Source: Flavobacterium sp. 102 (GTDB lineage: Bacteria; Bacteroidota; Bacteroidia; Flavobacteriales; Flavobacteriaceae). From it: 64,000 nucleotides of DNA. A program made the position numbers and the translations under genes. This document shows, piece after piece, positions 1 to 8,555 of the stretch. Where the stretch lies: assembly GCF_003634615.1 (NCBI RefSeq), contig NZ_RBKX01000001.1, positions 1,488,001 to 1,552,000 on the forward strand. Direction: 5' to 3'. How positions within the stretch are numbered: the stretch's first letter is position 1; every line of letters starts with the position of its first letter. Below the pieces are notes generated by a model. That model worked only from the letters and a program-made list of their open reading frames with translations. It was not told where the DNA came from and did no database searches.

Positions 1-1773
1 ATAACTGTCAAGCTTGGATTTTGTTTTTGATCTACCGTCAACTAAACTTTTATAAATACTTCCGTCATCAAAAACATATTCGAAATTGTATTTATTCCAA
101 TTCCCACGATCCAGGATAACTAATACATTGTCGAATTCGTTTCCTTTAGTTTTGTGCTGAGTAGAAAATGGCGTGTAACCTTCTAAATAGTTGAACAGAT
201 TTAAAAATTCTTTGTAATTAACTTTACAAACCCTATTATATACATACTCCCTTTTTGCTATAAATTCGTTGAGTCTCTGATCTTTTGAAACAATATTGTA
301 TTTATGAGCTAATTCAATAACTTCTCCTATTGTCTTAGAGTCTGTAATAGTTAATTCTTCGATACTTTGTTTTAAAATACTTTTATCACTAATCGAATTA
401 ATTTTATAGTCTGTGATTCTTAAAAAATCGTTGTATAAACCTTCATTGTATAATCTTATGCAATTTTGAATTTTAAATAAATGTTTTAAAAGATTATCGC
501 GTTTAGAACCTTTTTTGCTTTCTTCATTTTCATTTTGTTTTTTATCATCAGTAAGTATATCACTCTCAAGATAAATTTTTTTAAAAAGATTAAAAGAATA
601 CGATTTTGCTTCTTTGAACAAATCTGCATTTGAGGTAATGAAATCTGTCATATTGCCACTGCGGGGAATTACGCCTGTTTTTTTTATTACGTCATCAAAA
701 GTTTCCGAATTTTCTATTTCGATATCTGTATGATCTTTTAAATGTGAAACAATCATACGTTTATATTCAAGAATTTGATCGTCATTATAGATGCTCATTA
801 AAGTGGAGAATTGAGCTTGTTTTGCAATTAGATTATGAGTTAGATTTAGTTCTTTTGTTTCTGGAGCATTATTGAAATTCCATCCAAGATAATTTCTAAC
901 ATCTTCTAATTTATATTCAGATGAATAAATGAATTTTATGTTTCCGAGTTTTACTTTACCATTGGTATCCATATTAGGAGCTGAGAGGTCTTGCGATTCT
1001 TTTTGAGTTAAACCGTCATTCCGTAGTTTATTTGCTAGTGTAATCACAAGTAAAGGATTACGACGATTTTGCTCTTTTTTTACTTCTCTTACCAAATCAT
1101 CTGAATTGCCTTTATATGTATCCAAGTTTCCTATTGAATTATCATAAATAGATTGCATTGCATCGCCAAAAAAACCGATAGTATTTGTTTTTTTACTTTT
1201 TTTAAAATGATTTAAAAATATTTTAATTACTAATTCATTGGTATCCTGATATTCATCTACCAGAATGAATTTAAATTTATCTTTAACAATATCATTAAGC
1301 TTGATATATTTTTCAAATAAATGCTCAGCAATTATTAATAATTCATCATGAGAAATAATACCATTTGCTAAACTGACATTTTCTTTATATTGTATCCCAT
1401 TTTCAGCAAACATTTGAATAGTGGGATTTATAATATTTATTGTGGTCACATCGGGATTGTTTGCTAAATCAACTAATGCTTTTTTTAACTCATATTGATA
1501 GTTCTTTATACTGTCCCATAAGAAATCGTGAATTGTAGATACATGAAGGTTTTTATCATCTATCCTTTCCTCAATTTCCTTAACTGCTGCGTTAGTATAA
1601 GTGATACAGGCAATTTGTTCAGTTGGGTACTTACCAATAATAGTTCGTATTGTTTGCACAAGTGTATAAGTTTTACCACTACCGGCACCACCACTTAAAA
1701 GAAAATTATGACCATTATCGATTTGCTCAATAATTTCATCTATTTCGGTTTTAATTAATTCTCCTTCAGCCAT
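1..1773 (-). CDS. gajB: UvrD/Rep-like helicase, Gabija GajB-like (partial, 3' end beyond window)
   Basis: Open reading frame with no stop before the left edge, so at least 591 codons are visible. It starts with MAEGELIKTE at 1773 and overlaps the end of the upstream OLD-family gene by 19 nt, so the two are translationally linked. A superfamily 1 helicase core is visible: Walker A GGAGSGKT near residue 28, motif Ia ITYTNAAVKEI, Walker B ILVDEYQDT near residue 170, and a late STQHKTKGNEFD motif near the edge. An OLD nuclease followed by a UvrD-like helicase is the Gabija anti-phage arrangement, in which GajB is thought to respond to DNA ends and activate GajA. Known GajB proteins are nearer 500 residues, so this is a long variant. 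A generic OLD-plus-helicase pair outside Gabija proper remains possible. Confidence 0.82.
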   Translation of the reverse strand, partial: MAEGELIKTEIDEIIEQIDNGHNFLLSGGAGSGKTYTLVQTIRTIIGKYPTEQIACITYTNAAVKEIEERIDDKNLHVSTIHDFLWDSIKNYQYELKKALVDLANNPDVTTINIINPTIQMFAENGIQYKENVSLANGIISHDELLIIAEHLFEKYIKLNDIVKDKFKFILVDEYQDTNELVIKIFLNHFKKSKKTNTIGFFGDAMQSIYDNSIGNLDTYKGNSDDLVREVKKEQNRRNPLLVITLANKLRNDGLTQKESQDLSAPNMDTNGKVKLGNIKFIYSSEYKLEDVRNYLGWNFNNAPETKELNLTHNLIAKQAQFSTLMSIYNDDQILEYKRMIVSHLKDHTDIEIENSETFDDVIKKTGVIPRSGNMTDFITSNADLFKEAKSYSFNLFKKIYLESDILTDDKKQNENEESKKGSKRDNLLKHLFKIQNCIRLYNEGLYNDFLRITDYKINSISDKSILKQSIEELTITDSKTIGEVIELAHKYNIVSKDQRLNEFIAKREYVYNRVCKVNYKEFLNLFNYLEGYTPFSTQHKTKGNEFDNVLVILDRGNWNKYNFEYVFDDGSIYKSLVDGRSKTKSKLDSY

Positions 1774-3914
1774 AATAAACCTTCTTTTATGTATTCAGGG
1801 ATATCCCAATTTGAATAATCTTCATTACTATTATAAATTATATCAAGAGCAAAGTGTGTTTTCTTATCGATACATTCATTTGCCAAATCATATATGTCCT
1901 TTGTTGCATCAACAAAATATCTTGGATTTTTAATTCCTTTAAATCTTCCAAGCTTTTTCTTTACGAAATCTAAATTGTTTGTTATAGCAAAAAAAGAGTC
2001 CTCAAAACTTCTTGGAAAGTAGCCATTACATTCTGTCTGATAAACTAAACATAATATTCCGTTGTCGTTTTGAACCCATCCTGTATGATCTTTTATTAGG
2101 CATTTTTGATTTAATGGTAACGTTTTTAAATCTGAAAGTGTTTTCCCTTTTAAAAAATATTTTAATGAAGAATTCGAAAAATCATTTCCATCTGAAACTC
2201 TACAAGCTTCAGGGACTGATCGATCTTTACCATTCTTATTTTTTACCATTTTTAGTTTGGTAGCGTCTAAGTCAGTAATGATTAAAGACTTTATTCCTAT
2301 AAAATCAATAAATAATTCAAAAATTTGCGAAAATGCTCCGACTTCAATAATTGATATGTTTTGAGATAAAAGAGGCATTTTTTTGTTTGTCTTATCTGAT
2401 GCTAAATTTTCAATGTCTATTTTCTTCATTATTGTAGGCAACAAAATCCTCTCAGTATCACCTTCGATTAAAATAGCTTTGTCGGCAAAAAATATTTCTG
2501 CCCTGCTAATGGTCAAATATTGTTTTAAGAACTGATAGTGTTTACCTTCCTTATCATAATATACCTTAAGTTCTTTAAGATTTCTAGATTCGACATTTGA
2601 TTCAATTTTTCTTAAATACTTAATATCATCAAAATTACTGTCTGCAACAATATGTGAGGAATGTGTACTGATAACACATTGTAGACTTTTTGATAAAGTA
2701 ATGTCTGTTCCTGCTGAATTTTTTATCTGTTTTTCAATTACATTTCCGACTATGGTTTTGATGTTTTTTATAAAAACATATTGCATCTGGGGATGGGTGT
2801 GAGCTTCGGGCTCTTCAATAAATAACAGATTTATTTCTGATGGAATTTCCAGTAAAGACTTTTGAAATTCATATTTTTTTATCTCAATTTCAAAAATCAT
2901 ACTTATTAAATTCAAATATCCCAATCCATTGAACTGTTCTGGTAAATCATGAGTATCGTGTTTATAGAATACAGTGGTATTGCCCTTGAGAAGTTCTTTA
3001 GATTGCAAGGTTGATAGAACTGAAAGGACTGAATCATTTTCCTTAATGCCTCCTAATGTTCTAATTTTGGAAATTATGTCTCCAAAAAAGGACTCGTATA
3101 TTTTTGATAATTCATCGTCTGTATTAATAATAGTATCCTGAAACTCTTCAATTTTTTCTTTTTCACTTTCTTCTGTTTCTTTCTTTTCGTAAATTTTTGA
3201 TGTTTGTAGTGAAAGGGTTTTGTCTGTTTCTTTATTAGTTACATCTCTTTTAGCTGAAATATGTTTGAAGTTTATTAAATCAGAAAGTTTTACATCTTCA
3301 ATCGATATGAAATTTTCTTCAATTATATCATCATTAATCCTATCATAGAAGATAGATTTTCGTTTAGTCAAAAAATAGTCTTGAAAATTTAATTTTAAAA
3401 AGTTTTTAAATGTTTTCTCAATGTATTTTTTTGGAGGTGTTGCACTTCCAGCTTTACTTTTTTTTCCAACTTCCTTCGCTTTGAAAATACTATAATCATT
3501 TCTTAAGTTTAGGTAATTTTCATAATTTAAATAGTAGTCGAATCCTAAAACAATAAAATTATTATCAGGGTCAAGATCTAACATTAATTTTTGAACTTTA
3601 CTGAAATTATCTGAATTAAAATACTCAATAAGTATTCTTAATTTTATTCCGCAAAATTTTTTAATGAAATCTTCTTCTATAAGTTCATTTGGGTCTTCAA
3701 TTATATCAGTTAGCGCTGCAACAAAGTTTAAATTGAAATCTTCTATGTTAAATCGATTGCTATCAGGTTGATTTAAAAACTTGTCTAAAATAGTTAGTAT
3801 GGAAGTTTTACCAGAATTGTTTTTTCCAATGATTAAGGATATCTCATCTTCTAAGTCAATAGTAAAATTCTCTAAGATTCTAAAATTCTCAATGTAAAGT
3901 TTTTTGATTTTCAT
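1755..3914 (-). CDS. gajA: OLD-family ATPase-TOPRIM endonuclease, Gabija GajA-like
   Basis: A 719-residue protein with the overcoming-lysogenization-defect layout. The N-terminal ABC-type ATPase has Walker A GKNNSGKTS near residue 30, Walker B LLFIEEPEAHTHP near residue 365 and the ISTHSSHI switch motif near residue 415. The C-terminal TOPRIM nuclease has KAILIEGDTERILLP near residue 480 and the LIITDLDATK motif near residue 545. In Gabija this protein nicks DNA and is held back by nucleotides. It is followed by the overlapping helicase gene. At 719 residues it is longer than the type GajA (under 600), the extra length lying mostly between the ATPase halves. Start chosen at MKIKKLYIENFR, the usual beginning of this family. 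The family call is firm; Gabija membership rests on the neighbour. Confidence 0.88.
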   Translation of the reverse strand: MKIKKLYIENFRILENFTIDLEDEISLIIGKNNSGKTSILTILDKFLNQPDSNRFNIEDFNLNFVAALTDIIEDPNELIEEDFIKKFCGIKLRILIEYFNSDNFSKVQKLMLDLDPDNNFIVLGFDYYLNYENYLNLRNDYSIFKAKEVGKKSKAGSATPPKKYIEKTFKNFLKLNFQDYFLTKRKSIFYDRINDDIIEENFISIEDVKLSDLINFKHISAKRDVTNKETDKTLSLQTSKIYEKKETEESEKEKIEEFQDTIINTDDELSKIYESFFGDIISKIRTLGGIKENDSVLSVLSTLQSKELLKGNTTVFYKHDTHDLPEQFNGLGYLNLISMIFEIEIKKYEFQKSLLEIPSEINLLFIEEPEAHTHPQMQYVFIKNIKTIVGNVIEKQIKNSAGTDITLSKSLQCVISTHSSHIVADSNFDDIKYLRKIESNVESRNLKELKVYYDKEGKHYQFLKQYLTISRAEIFFADKAILIEGDTERILLPTIMKKIDIENLASDKTNKKMPLLSQNISIIEVGAFSQIFELFIDFIGIKSLIITDLDATKLKMVKNKNGKDRSVPEACRVSDGNDFSNSSLKYFLKGKTLSDLKTLPLNQKCLIKDHTGWVQNDNGILCLVYQTECNGYFPRSFEDSFFAITNNLDFVKKKLGRFKGIKNPRYFVDATKDIYDLANECIDKKTHFALDIIYNSNEDYSNWDIPEYIKEGLLWLKEN

Positions 3915-4111
3915 AATTGATTTTACGAGTTAAATAGTAATAGCAATAAAAATAGTTGATTATGAATTTGTATGCTATAAATAGCAAATAATTGCTTGTG
4001 GCATTTATTTCGATGTGGGTGAGACTGATGTTCGAATAAAATTAATTGGCATTGCATTTTGCGAATCATTTTCGACCTTTTATCTTTATGGAGCATCAGG
4101 AGACATCATAA

Positions 4112-5140
4112 TCATCGCCTCCATCTCTCTGATTCAAATAAATCATCATCAGATTTATGTTGTATTTTTTTATAATCTTTTGTCTTTAAATTTTCGTATT
4201 TCTCTCTTATATATTCATTTTCAATTAGAAAGACTCCAAACACATTATGTATCATTCTGTAATCGGTAAAAAACTTATTTGTTTCATTTTCCCATTCTTT
4301 TCCGAATCCAGATAGCCAATTGTAAAACATAAGAACCTGTTCATAGTTGGTTAACTGTGCCCTTAACATTCTGAGATATTCTCTTTTTTCTTCATAACTA
4401 ATAAAGTCCTCATCTTGATTAGCTACAAATTTGACTGTAAGGAACAAATGCCTAAAGTATTGAGACAGTTTTTCGGAATGGCCTTGGATTAATTCATAGT
4501 TGATAACAAACTGCTTGTGGATAAGAAATCCTTCGAGAATGTATGGTTCAACTAGTTTTTTGTTTAGTAATCGTCTAATTTTAATGTTTTCCAAAGCTGC
4601 GATGTAGTCTTTGTCGGTATCAGTGAATTTCCCGTTAAAGAAAATAGCATAGGCAGCCATAAAAGAATATTCTTCGTCTATTCTGAGCGGTAAAATAGTT
4701 TTAAACAGCTCTTCGATTTCCAAGCACAATATTTCAAATACTTCTTTTCCCTTTAATTCAATAGCTTTTTTTTCTACACCGCCTCCTTCATATTCAATTT
4801 CAGTCAATTCCAGTTTTAAGTTTTTTACATTTTCATTGTGTAAATGCAACATTTGATTGAATTTGGATTCGAATTGTTGGATTTTAAATTGGTCACTGAT
4901 TATTTTATTCGCCTTTATCTGCGACCTTAATGCTTTGTAAACAAGTATGGATCCGAAAAATGATAAGGAGGTTCCTAATACACCGCCAATTACAGTAGCA
5001 AGGTCTTGTGCCGGAGTGCCTTTGTAAACTTGTTTTAATATCAGAATTGACGCTAATGAAATTAAAGCACAAATGAAAAACGCGTACGCCAAAAATACTT
5101 GTTCGTTTTTCTTTAATTTAAATGGTTTTTTTTTGCTCAT
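4112..5140 (-). CDS. AbiC-like putative phage abortive infection membrane protein
   Basis: A 342-residue protein with two N-terminal membrane segments (about residues 15-37 and 45-70), followed by a long helical cytoplasmic region starting SQIKANKIISDQFKIQQFES. Two hydrophobic helices, then an IQQFESKFNQMLHLHNENV-type helix, is the pattern of the putative phage abortive infection family (putAbiC). No catalytic motif is evident. It sits about 200 nt upstream of the Gabija pair on the same strand, which fits a defence role. Function is inferred from family resemblance and neighbourhood only. Confidence 0.65.
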   Translation of the reverse strand: MSKKKPFKLKKNEQVFLAYAFFICALISLASILILKQVYKGTPAQDLATVIGGVLGTSLSFFGSILVYKALRSQIKANKIISDQFKIQQFESKFNQMLHLHNENVKNLKLELTEIEYEGGGVEKKAIELKGKEVFEILCLEIEELFKTILPLRIDEEYSFMAAYAIFFNGKFTDTDKDYIAALENIKIRRLLNKKLVEPYILEGFLIHKQFVINYELIQGHSEKLSQYFRHLFLTVKFVANQDEDFISYEEKREYLRMLRAQLTNYEQVLMFYNWLSGFGKEWENETNKFFTDYRMIHNVFGVFLIENEYIREKYENLKTKDYKKIQHKSDDDLFESERWRR

Positions 5141-5397
5141 ATTTTTATTGAAATGAATAGCATAACTATAGACTATTGACGAAGACTACAATAATGATAA
5201 CGCTTAAAATCTTTGTGGTATTTGAAGTGAAGTGGGTAAGACGAAAGTAAGAAAAAAATAACAGATAGTGACTTTTTGCGAATGTTTTTAATGTGAAGTT
5301 GTAGAAAGGTAAAATACTAACGAGATTAGTAACATACCAACATTTTTGGTTTAGTACAGTTTGAAGCCGCACTAACTTGCTTCAAAAATCAGAAATT

Positions 5398-6210
5398 ATG
5401 CGAACTATAACCACCTCAAATTCAGAAACTGATTTCATATTGGAAACGTTATTGAAAGCTGCTGCGCCTTGCAGTATTTATGTCTTCGGTTCTCGTGGCA
5501 CCAGTACTTTACAACCTGAAACTAAGAAAAGTCACTATGATATCCTTGTTTTCGCAAACACGAAGGTAACAGGCTCGCACCTTATGAATGAAATAAAAAT
5601 GCGAACCGACAAAACCATCACTGCAACGGTATTAGTCCATAAAGTAACACAGCTTACTACCCAACAAAAAAGCCAGCAGTATTTTTTTGACCAAGTGCTA
5701 CGATACGGACAGCGGATTGCCCTTGATAAAGCCAATGTGCCTTATATACTTAACCATAATCCAGAAAGGGATTTGGAAACAGATACACGGTTTTGGCACA
5801 AATGTGTTGCGGTAGCGCAATTCAATATTCATGCTGCGAAAGACAGTCCGCAAGCGGAGGTAGGGCTTTGCAAAATAGCGTTGCTCAACACGGCATGCGT
5901 TCAGATGGCCATTGGACTTATTAGGGTTTTCTTAGGGTATACGCCAAATGAATTTGGATTGAAGTACTTGTTGCAGTTGTGTGGGCATTTTACCGATTTG
6001 CCACAACAAGTGTTTGCCTGTAACACGGAAAATGACATACGGCTTTATAAAATGCTTTGTGCGCCGGCCAGTATGCTGCTTCACTGGACTAAGCTTGGTG
6101 TTGAAGAAAACGATTTTGAGGTTTTATTACAAAACTGCGAGAGGTTTTTGGAGAAAGCCGGAGCATTGGCTATAGCAGAACTGAATCGATTGGAAACTTT
6201 AAAAACTTAG
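5398..6210 (+). CDS. Nucleotidyltransferase-like plus HEPN-like protein
   Basis: About 270 residues. The N-terminal part resembles an MNT-type nucleotidyltransferase: IYVFGSRGTS near residue 30, then SHYDILVF. The usual second acidic residue of the DxD pair is replaced by His, so catalysis is doubtful. The C-terminal half is all-helical and HEPN-like, with a signature segment GLIRVFLGYTPNEFGLKYL. This segment recurs almost unchanged (GLIRIFLGYMPNHFSLPYL) in the protein at 17,957-19,654. I see no RxxxxH RNase motif. The ATG at 5398 is preferred to the upstream TTG at 5377. It is followed 3 nt later by the first of two small partner genes, so they form an operon. Possible toxin-antitoxin or sensor module; function unproven. 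Confidence 0.7.
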   Translation: MRTITTSNSETDFILETLLKAAAPCSIYVFGSRGTSTLQPETKKSHYDILVFANTKVTGSHLMNEIKMRTDKTITATVLVHKVTQLTTQQKSQQYFFDQVLRYGQRIALDKANVPYILNHNPERDLETDTRFWHKCVAVAQFNIHAAKDSPQAEVGLCKIALLNTACVQMAIGLIRVFLGYTPNEFGLKYLLQLCGHFTDLPQQVFACNTENDIRLYKMLCAPASMLLHWTKLGVEENDFEVLLQNCERFLEKAGALAIAELNRLETLKT

Positions 6211-6213
6211 GAT

Positions 6214-6609
6214 ATGAATACTAAAATAAACCATTTGCCTGAACCATTGCGCCAACTGGCCGAAAAACATTTTGTATTGCTGGAATCTCAGAATATAAAA
6301 AAGAAACGTGATACTATTCAACTCAATCTGTCTGGCTATTCGGATGTGATGTTCTTAATTGCTGATATAGTGAAAGTATGTATTCTTGCCTTGGAAGGGG
6401 ATACTAGTTGTAATAGGATTCCGGAACCAACAACTAACATCAGTGGAGTATTGGGTATAATCTTGGACTTAGTTCCTTATGAAGAGGCCGATTTACTTGA
6501 CCACATTCGAGAAGCTGTATTGCAACCCAGCAATGAAAAAACTGAGGAACGAGAGGATTACATTTTAGAAAATATATTTTTAACGCTACCAATATCATTT
6601 CAGAACTAA
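6214..6609 (+). CDS. Small helical partner protein of the NTase-HEPN module (paralogue 1)
   Basis: 131 residues, start codon 3 nt after the stop of the NTase-HEPN gene. I do not recognise a named domain. The core YSDVMFLIADIVKVCILAL followed later by SGVLGIILDLVPYEEADLLDHI aligns by eye with the next gene and with the 112-residue gene at 19,658, which occupies the same place behind the related NTase-HEPN gene. The three form one family of mainly helical proteins with a charged, variable tail. The fixed position suggests a binding partner or antitoxin, which is inference. The last 25 residues diverge from the paralogues. Confidence 0.68.
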   Translation: MNTKINHLPEPLRQLAEKHFVLLESQNIKKKRDTIQLNLSGYSDVMFLIADIVKVCILALEGDTSCNRIPEPTTNISGVLGIILDLVPYEEADLLDHIREAVLQPSNEKTEEREDYILENIFLTLPISFQN

Positions 6610-6621
6610 AACAACATTACT

Positions 6622-7002
6622 ATGGAAACCAAAATAGAACAACTCCGTGCTAAAGCAGATTGGCTGTTGGCCGGGATGAAAGCACATCCAAAAAGAGAAG
6701 ATGTGTGGCAGGTGACTGTTAATTTTTCAGGTTATGCCTCATTATATGGAACCGTGCAAGATTTGATGAAGCTGTGCACCGTTGCGTTGCTTACGGAAGA
6801 GCCCTATGTATCATCGACCGTTGGTAACCCGAATATTGATTTGGCCAATATTATGGAACTAGCGATACAACTGATGCCGAGTAACGTACCCGAGTTTTTG
6901 GATAACGTAAATGAGATACTTGCTGACGAAGATACCCAACCCGAAGCACTGCCGGAGTATAATTTCAGTACGATACGAATCATAAGTACAGCGGTCTCGT
7001 AA
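6622..7002 (+). CDS. Small helical partner protein of the NTase-HEPN module (paralogue 2)
   Basis: 126 residues, 12 nt after the previous gene and clearly its paralogue: YASLYGTVQDLMKLCTVAL and then LANIMELAIQLMP occupy the same places as the matching segments in the 6,214 and 19,658 genes. The tandem duplication is seen only at this locus; the copy inside the element has a single partner gene. No membrane segment, signal peptide or catalytic motif is visible. Last gene of this short operon; an imperfect hairpin repeat follows at 7,025-7,070. Confidence 0.66.
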   Translation: METKIEQLRAKADWLLAGMKAHPKREDVWQVTVNFSGYASLYGTVQDLMKLCTVALLTEEPYVSSTVGNPNIDLANIMELAIQLMPSNVPEFLDNVNEILADEDTQPEALPEYNFSTIRIISTAVS

Positions 7003-7024
7003 TTAGAATAAGTGAATCCCGATG

Positions 7025-7070
7025 GCGCGGATTTGTACACGAGCGTAGCGACTGCCGCAGGAATCCGTGC
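7025..7070. repeat. Intergenic imperfect hairpin repeat
   Basis: GCGCGGATT at 7,025-7,033 faces AATCCGTGC at 7,062-7,070 (one mismatch), enclosing a GC-richer 28-nt loop. It lies between the convergent operon ends of the partner gene (7,002) and the 103-residue gene (7,082), so it may act as a bidirectional terminator. It also looks like the short palindromic repeats scattered between genes in flavobacterial genomes. Confidence 0.5.
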
Positions 7071-7081
7071 TTACCTAATGT

Positions 7082-7393
7082 TCAACGCTCCTTCCAGACA
7101 CGCCTTGTTTTACTCCCTTGCATCAACGTAAATATCGGCTGTGTCTCGTCAACAGTAAACTTAAGGTTGGGTACATAGGCAGCAAGCTTATTAAGTTGCA
7201 CAGCCATTTGTTTATCCGGTACGGTAACAAGCACAAGTTCCCACGCCATCAGCCGTTCAAAATCAGCATCAGTGAGGCTTATGTCAAGTGCTTTAAATAG
7301 TAGTTTAATCTTCTCCACATTCAGCACCCGTATACTAGCGTCCAATTTGGCTAATTGCTTTAAATACTCAGGGTCAATAATAACTGTAGACAT
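7082..7393 (-). CDS. Hypothetical protein, 103 residues
   Basis: Soluble and not recognised. It begins MSTVIIDPEYLKQLAKLD and has an alternating helix/strand character, with ELVLVTVPDKQMAVQLNKL in the middle. Convergent with the NTase-HEPN operon. The length, absence of a strong overlapping ORF and normal start spacing make it a plausible gene, but there is no functional clue. Confidence 0.5.
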   Translation of the reverse strand: MSTVIIDPEYLKQLAKLDASIRVLNVEKIKLLFKALDISLTDADFERLMAWELVLVTVPDKQMAVQLNKLAAYVPNLKFTVDETQPIFTLMQGSKTRRVWKER

Positions 7394-7489
7394 GGTATAT
7401 AAGTAAGTATCGTAAAAATACAGGAAAAATAAACTGCACGCAATACTTCGTAATTCGTAATTTCAAATTCGTAATTCTAACGCCTGCTA

Positions 7490-7703
7490 TATAACTCCTA
7501 TATAGGAAAGCCTAGGGAAAGTCCACCCTAAGCCATCAATGGTGACAGATTTGATATTAAGAGGAGGACTGTCTGTGGCAGTTAGATATGCGAACTTTAG
7601 TTCGCTTTAAATCGGTAGGCAATGAAGGATTACCTTCGGAGATCCCATTCTGAGGAGCCCTGAACAAAGAAAACCTGCGGCTGCTGCTCAGCCTTGTTTT
7701 TTT
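7490..7703 (+). ncRNA. Candidate structured non-coding RNA with intrinsic terminator
   Basis: No coding sequence fits here, yet the stretch is rich in local helices: CCTATATAGG near 7,499, GCGAAC/GTTCGC at 7,589-7,604, and GGAT/ATCC arms around 7,627-7,645. It ends in a convincing intrinsic terminator, GGCTGctgctCAGCC then a T-run (7,679-7,703). It is distinctly less AT-rich than its surroundings. I could not match it to RNase P, tmRNA, SRP RNA or a riboswitch class. The 5' end is a guess. It lies just outside the left att copy of the element. Confidence 0.4.
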
Positions 7704-7753
7704 ATTTCCAATCTGAGCCTAAAAGCAAGCTTTTGTCACATATTGAAAATAAA

Positions 7754-7781
7754 AAAACCGATTAGTTTCCTAATCGGTTTT
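7754..7781. terminator. Hairpin terminator next to the left att copy
   Basis: Perfect 12-bp arms AAAACCGATTAG and CTAATCGGTTTT around a 4-nt loop, 2 nt from the tRNA-derived repeat. It occupies the position expected for the original terminator of tRNA-Val before the element inserted. The element provides its own hairpin at 44,448-44,481. Confidence 0.75.
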
Positions 7782-7783
7782 CT

Positions 7784-7808
7784 TTGTGGGCGATGAGGGA
7801 TTCGAACC
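7784..7808 (-). repeat. Left attachment site copy (tRNA-Val 3' fragment)
   Basis: 25 nt identical to 44,502-44,526, covering the last 22 nt of tRNA-Val (part of the T arm, the acceptor 3' strand and discriminator) plus 3 nt downstream. The match stops at both sides (T/C before, G/C after). Only the 3' part of the tRNA is present, so this is not a working tRNA gene. Confidence 0.9.
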
Positions 7809-7945
7809 GTTGTTGTAATCCCGCCTATATCAATACATTGAAAAGTTTAAAATCTAAGGGTCTCGATTTTGCACCTCAGCGAACTGCAAACATCACTAAA
7901 TCTTATGGTGTAAATTTACTGATTAATAAGGTATTATCCAAATGA
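7793..7945 (+). pseudogene. Short ORF fused to the att core, probable gene remnant
   Basis: A 50-codon frame opens inside the att repeat and ends at 7,945. Residues 13-50, starting INTLKSLKSKGLDF and ending NKVLSK, read like the genuine C-terminal end of a protein rather than random sequence, but the upstream part comes from the tRNA fragment. I read it as the 3' tail of a gene cut by the att recombination. I do not recognise the parent protein. Confidence 0.35.
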
Positions 7946-8039
7946 AATGGCAAGAACTACACTAAAAAATGAATGGGTTTGCGAAGCGTTCAAAGGTTCG
8001 GGAGACGTTTATTTTCTCCGCTTTTGGCATTTATCAGCA

Positions 8040-8240
8040 TCACCCAAATATTGTCTTTTCAACCTGTTCAATATTTAACCCTGTGTGATTACAGAATTCT
8101 TGTATAGTAACAAACTTTACGGCTTTATTTAGGCTGTTTGCGATCTCATGCAATAGTCTAAGACTTTGGCGGTAGCTTTGACCAGTAACGAGTTCTACGT
8201 CGTTTGTGGTGATGCATATACGCCTTCCCATAGTTTTCAT
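8040..8240 (-). CDS. Small HTH-like protein, 66 residues
   Basis: Begins MKTMGRRICITTNDVELVTG and has two short helical repeats (TTNDVELVTGQSYRQSLRLL, then TIQEFCNHTGLNIEQVEKTI), each resembling a helix-turn-helix. Small proteins of this kind are common in Bacteroidota accessory DNA and probably bind DNA. It is the first complete gene inside the left end of the element, which would suit a regulatory or directionality role, but that is inference. Confidence 0.55.
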   Translation of the reverse strand: MKTMGRRICITTNDVELVTGQSYRQSLRLLHEIANSLNKAVKFVTIQEFCNHTGLNIEQVEKTIFG

Positions 8241-8555
8241 ACTCTAACCATACCTTTGACTAGGCTTTGAGTTTCTTCAAAGCGCTAGTAACCATTTCTA
8301 AGAACTTTCCAAAAATAAGAAAAATTGTAATTGCTTCGGCAAGGGCAAATTACGGGTTAATTGTGGCTCGTTTCTGTGCCATTTTTGTTGATTGATGCCA
8401 ATTTTGTCGGTTTGGTAATCCTGGTACATGGGTGGCTTTTTTATGTGATGCATTAATACAACTTTTGTTCTCGAATCAGTCGAAATTATGTTGCAACGAT
8501 AATCGAAATGAGGATTGAAAATGAAAGTGAGTATTAATCGTAAAATGTAGAAATT

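Noticed and set aside
5166-5372. 68-codon minus-strand ORF
   Set aside because: Low-complexity hydrophobic frame in the promoter gap between divergent genes; no supporting signal.
7490-7703. RNase P RNA, because of a GGGAAAGTCC stretch
   Set aside because: The rest of the conserved RNase P core is missing and the region is too short.
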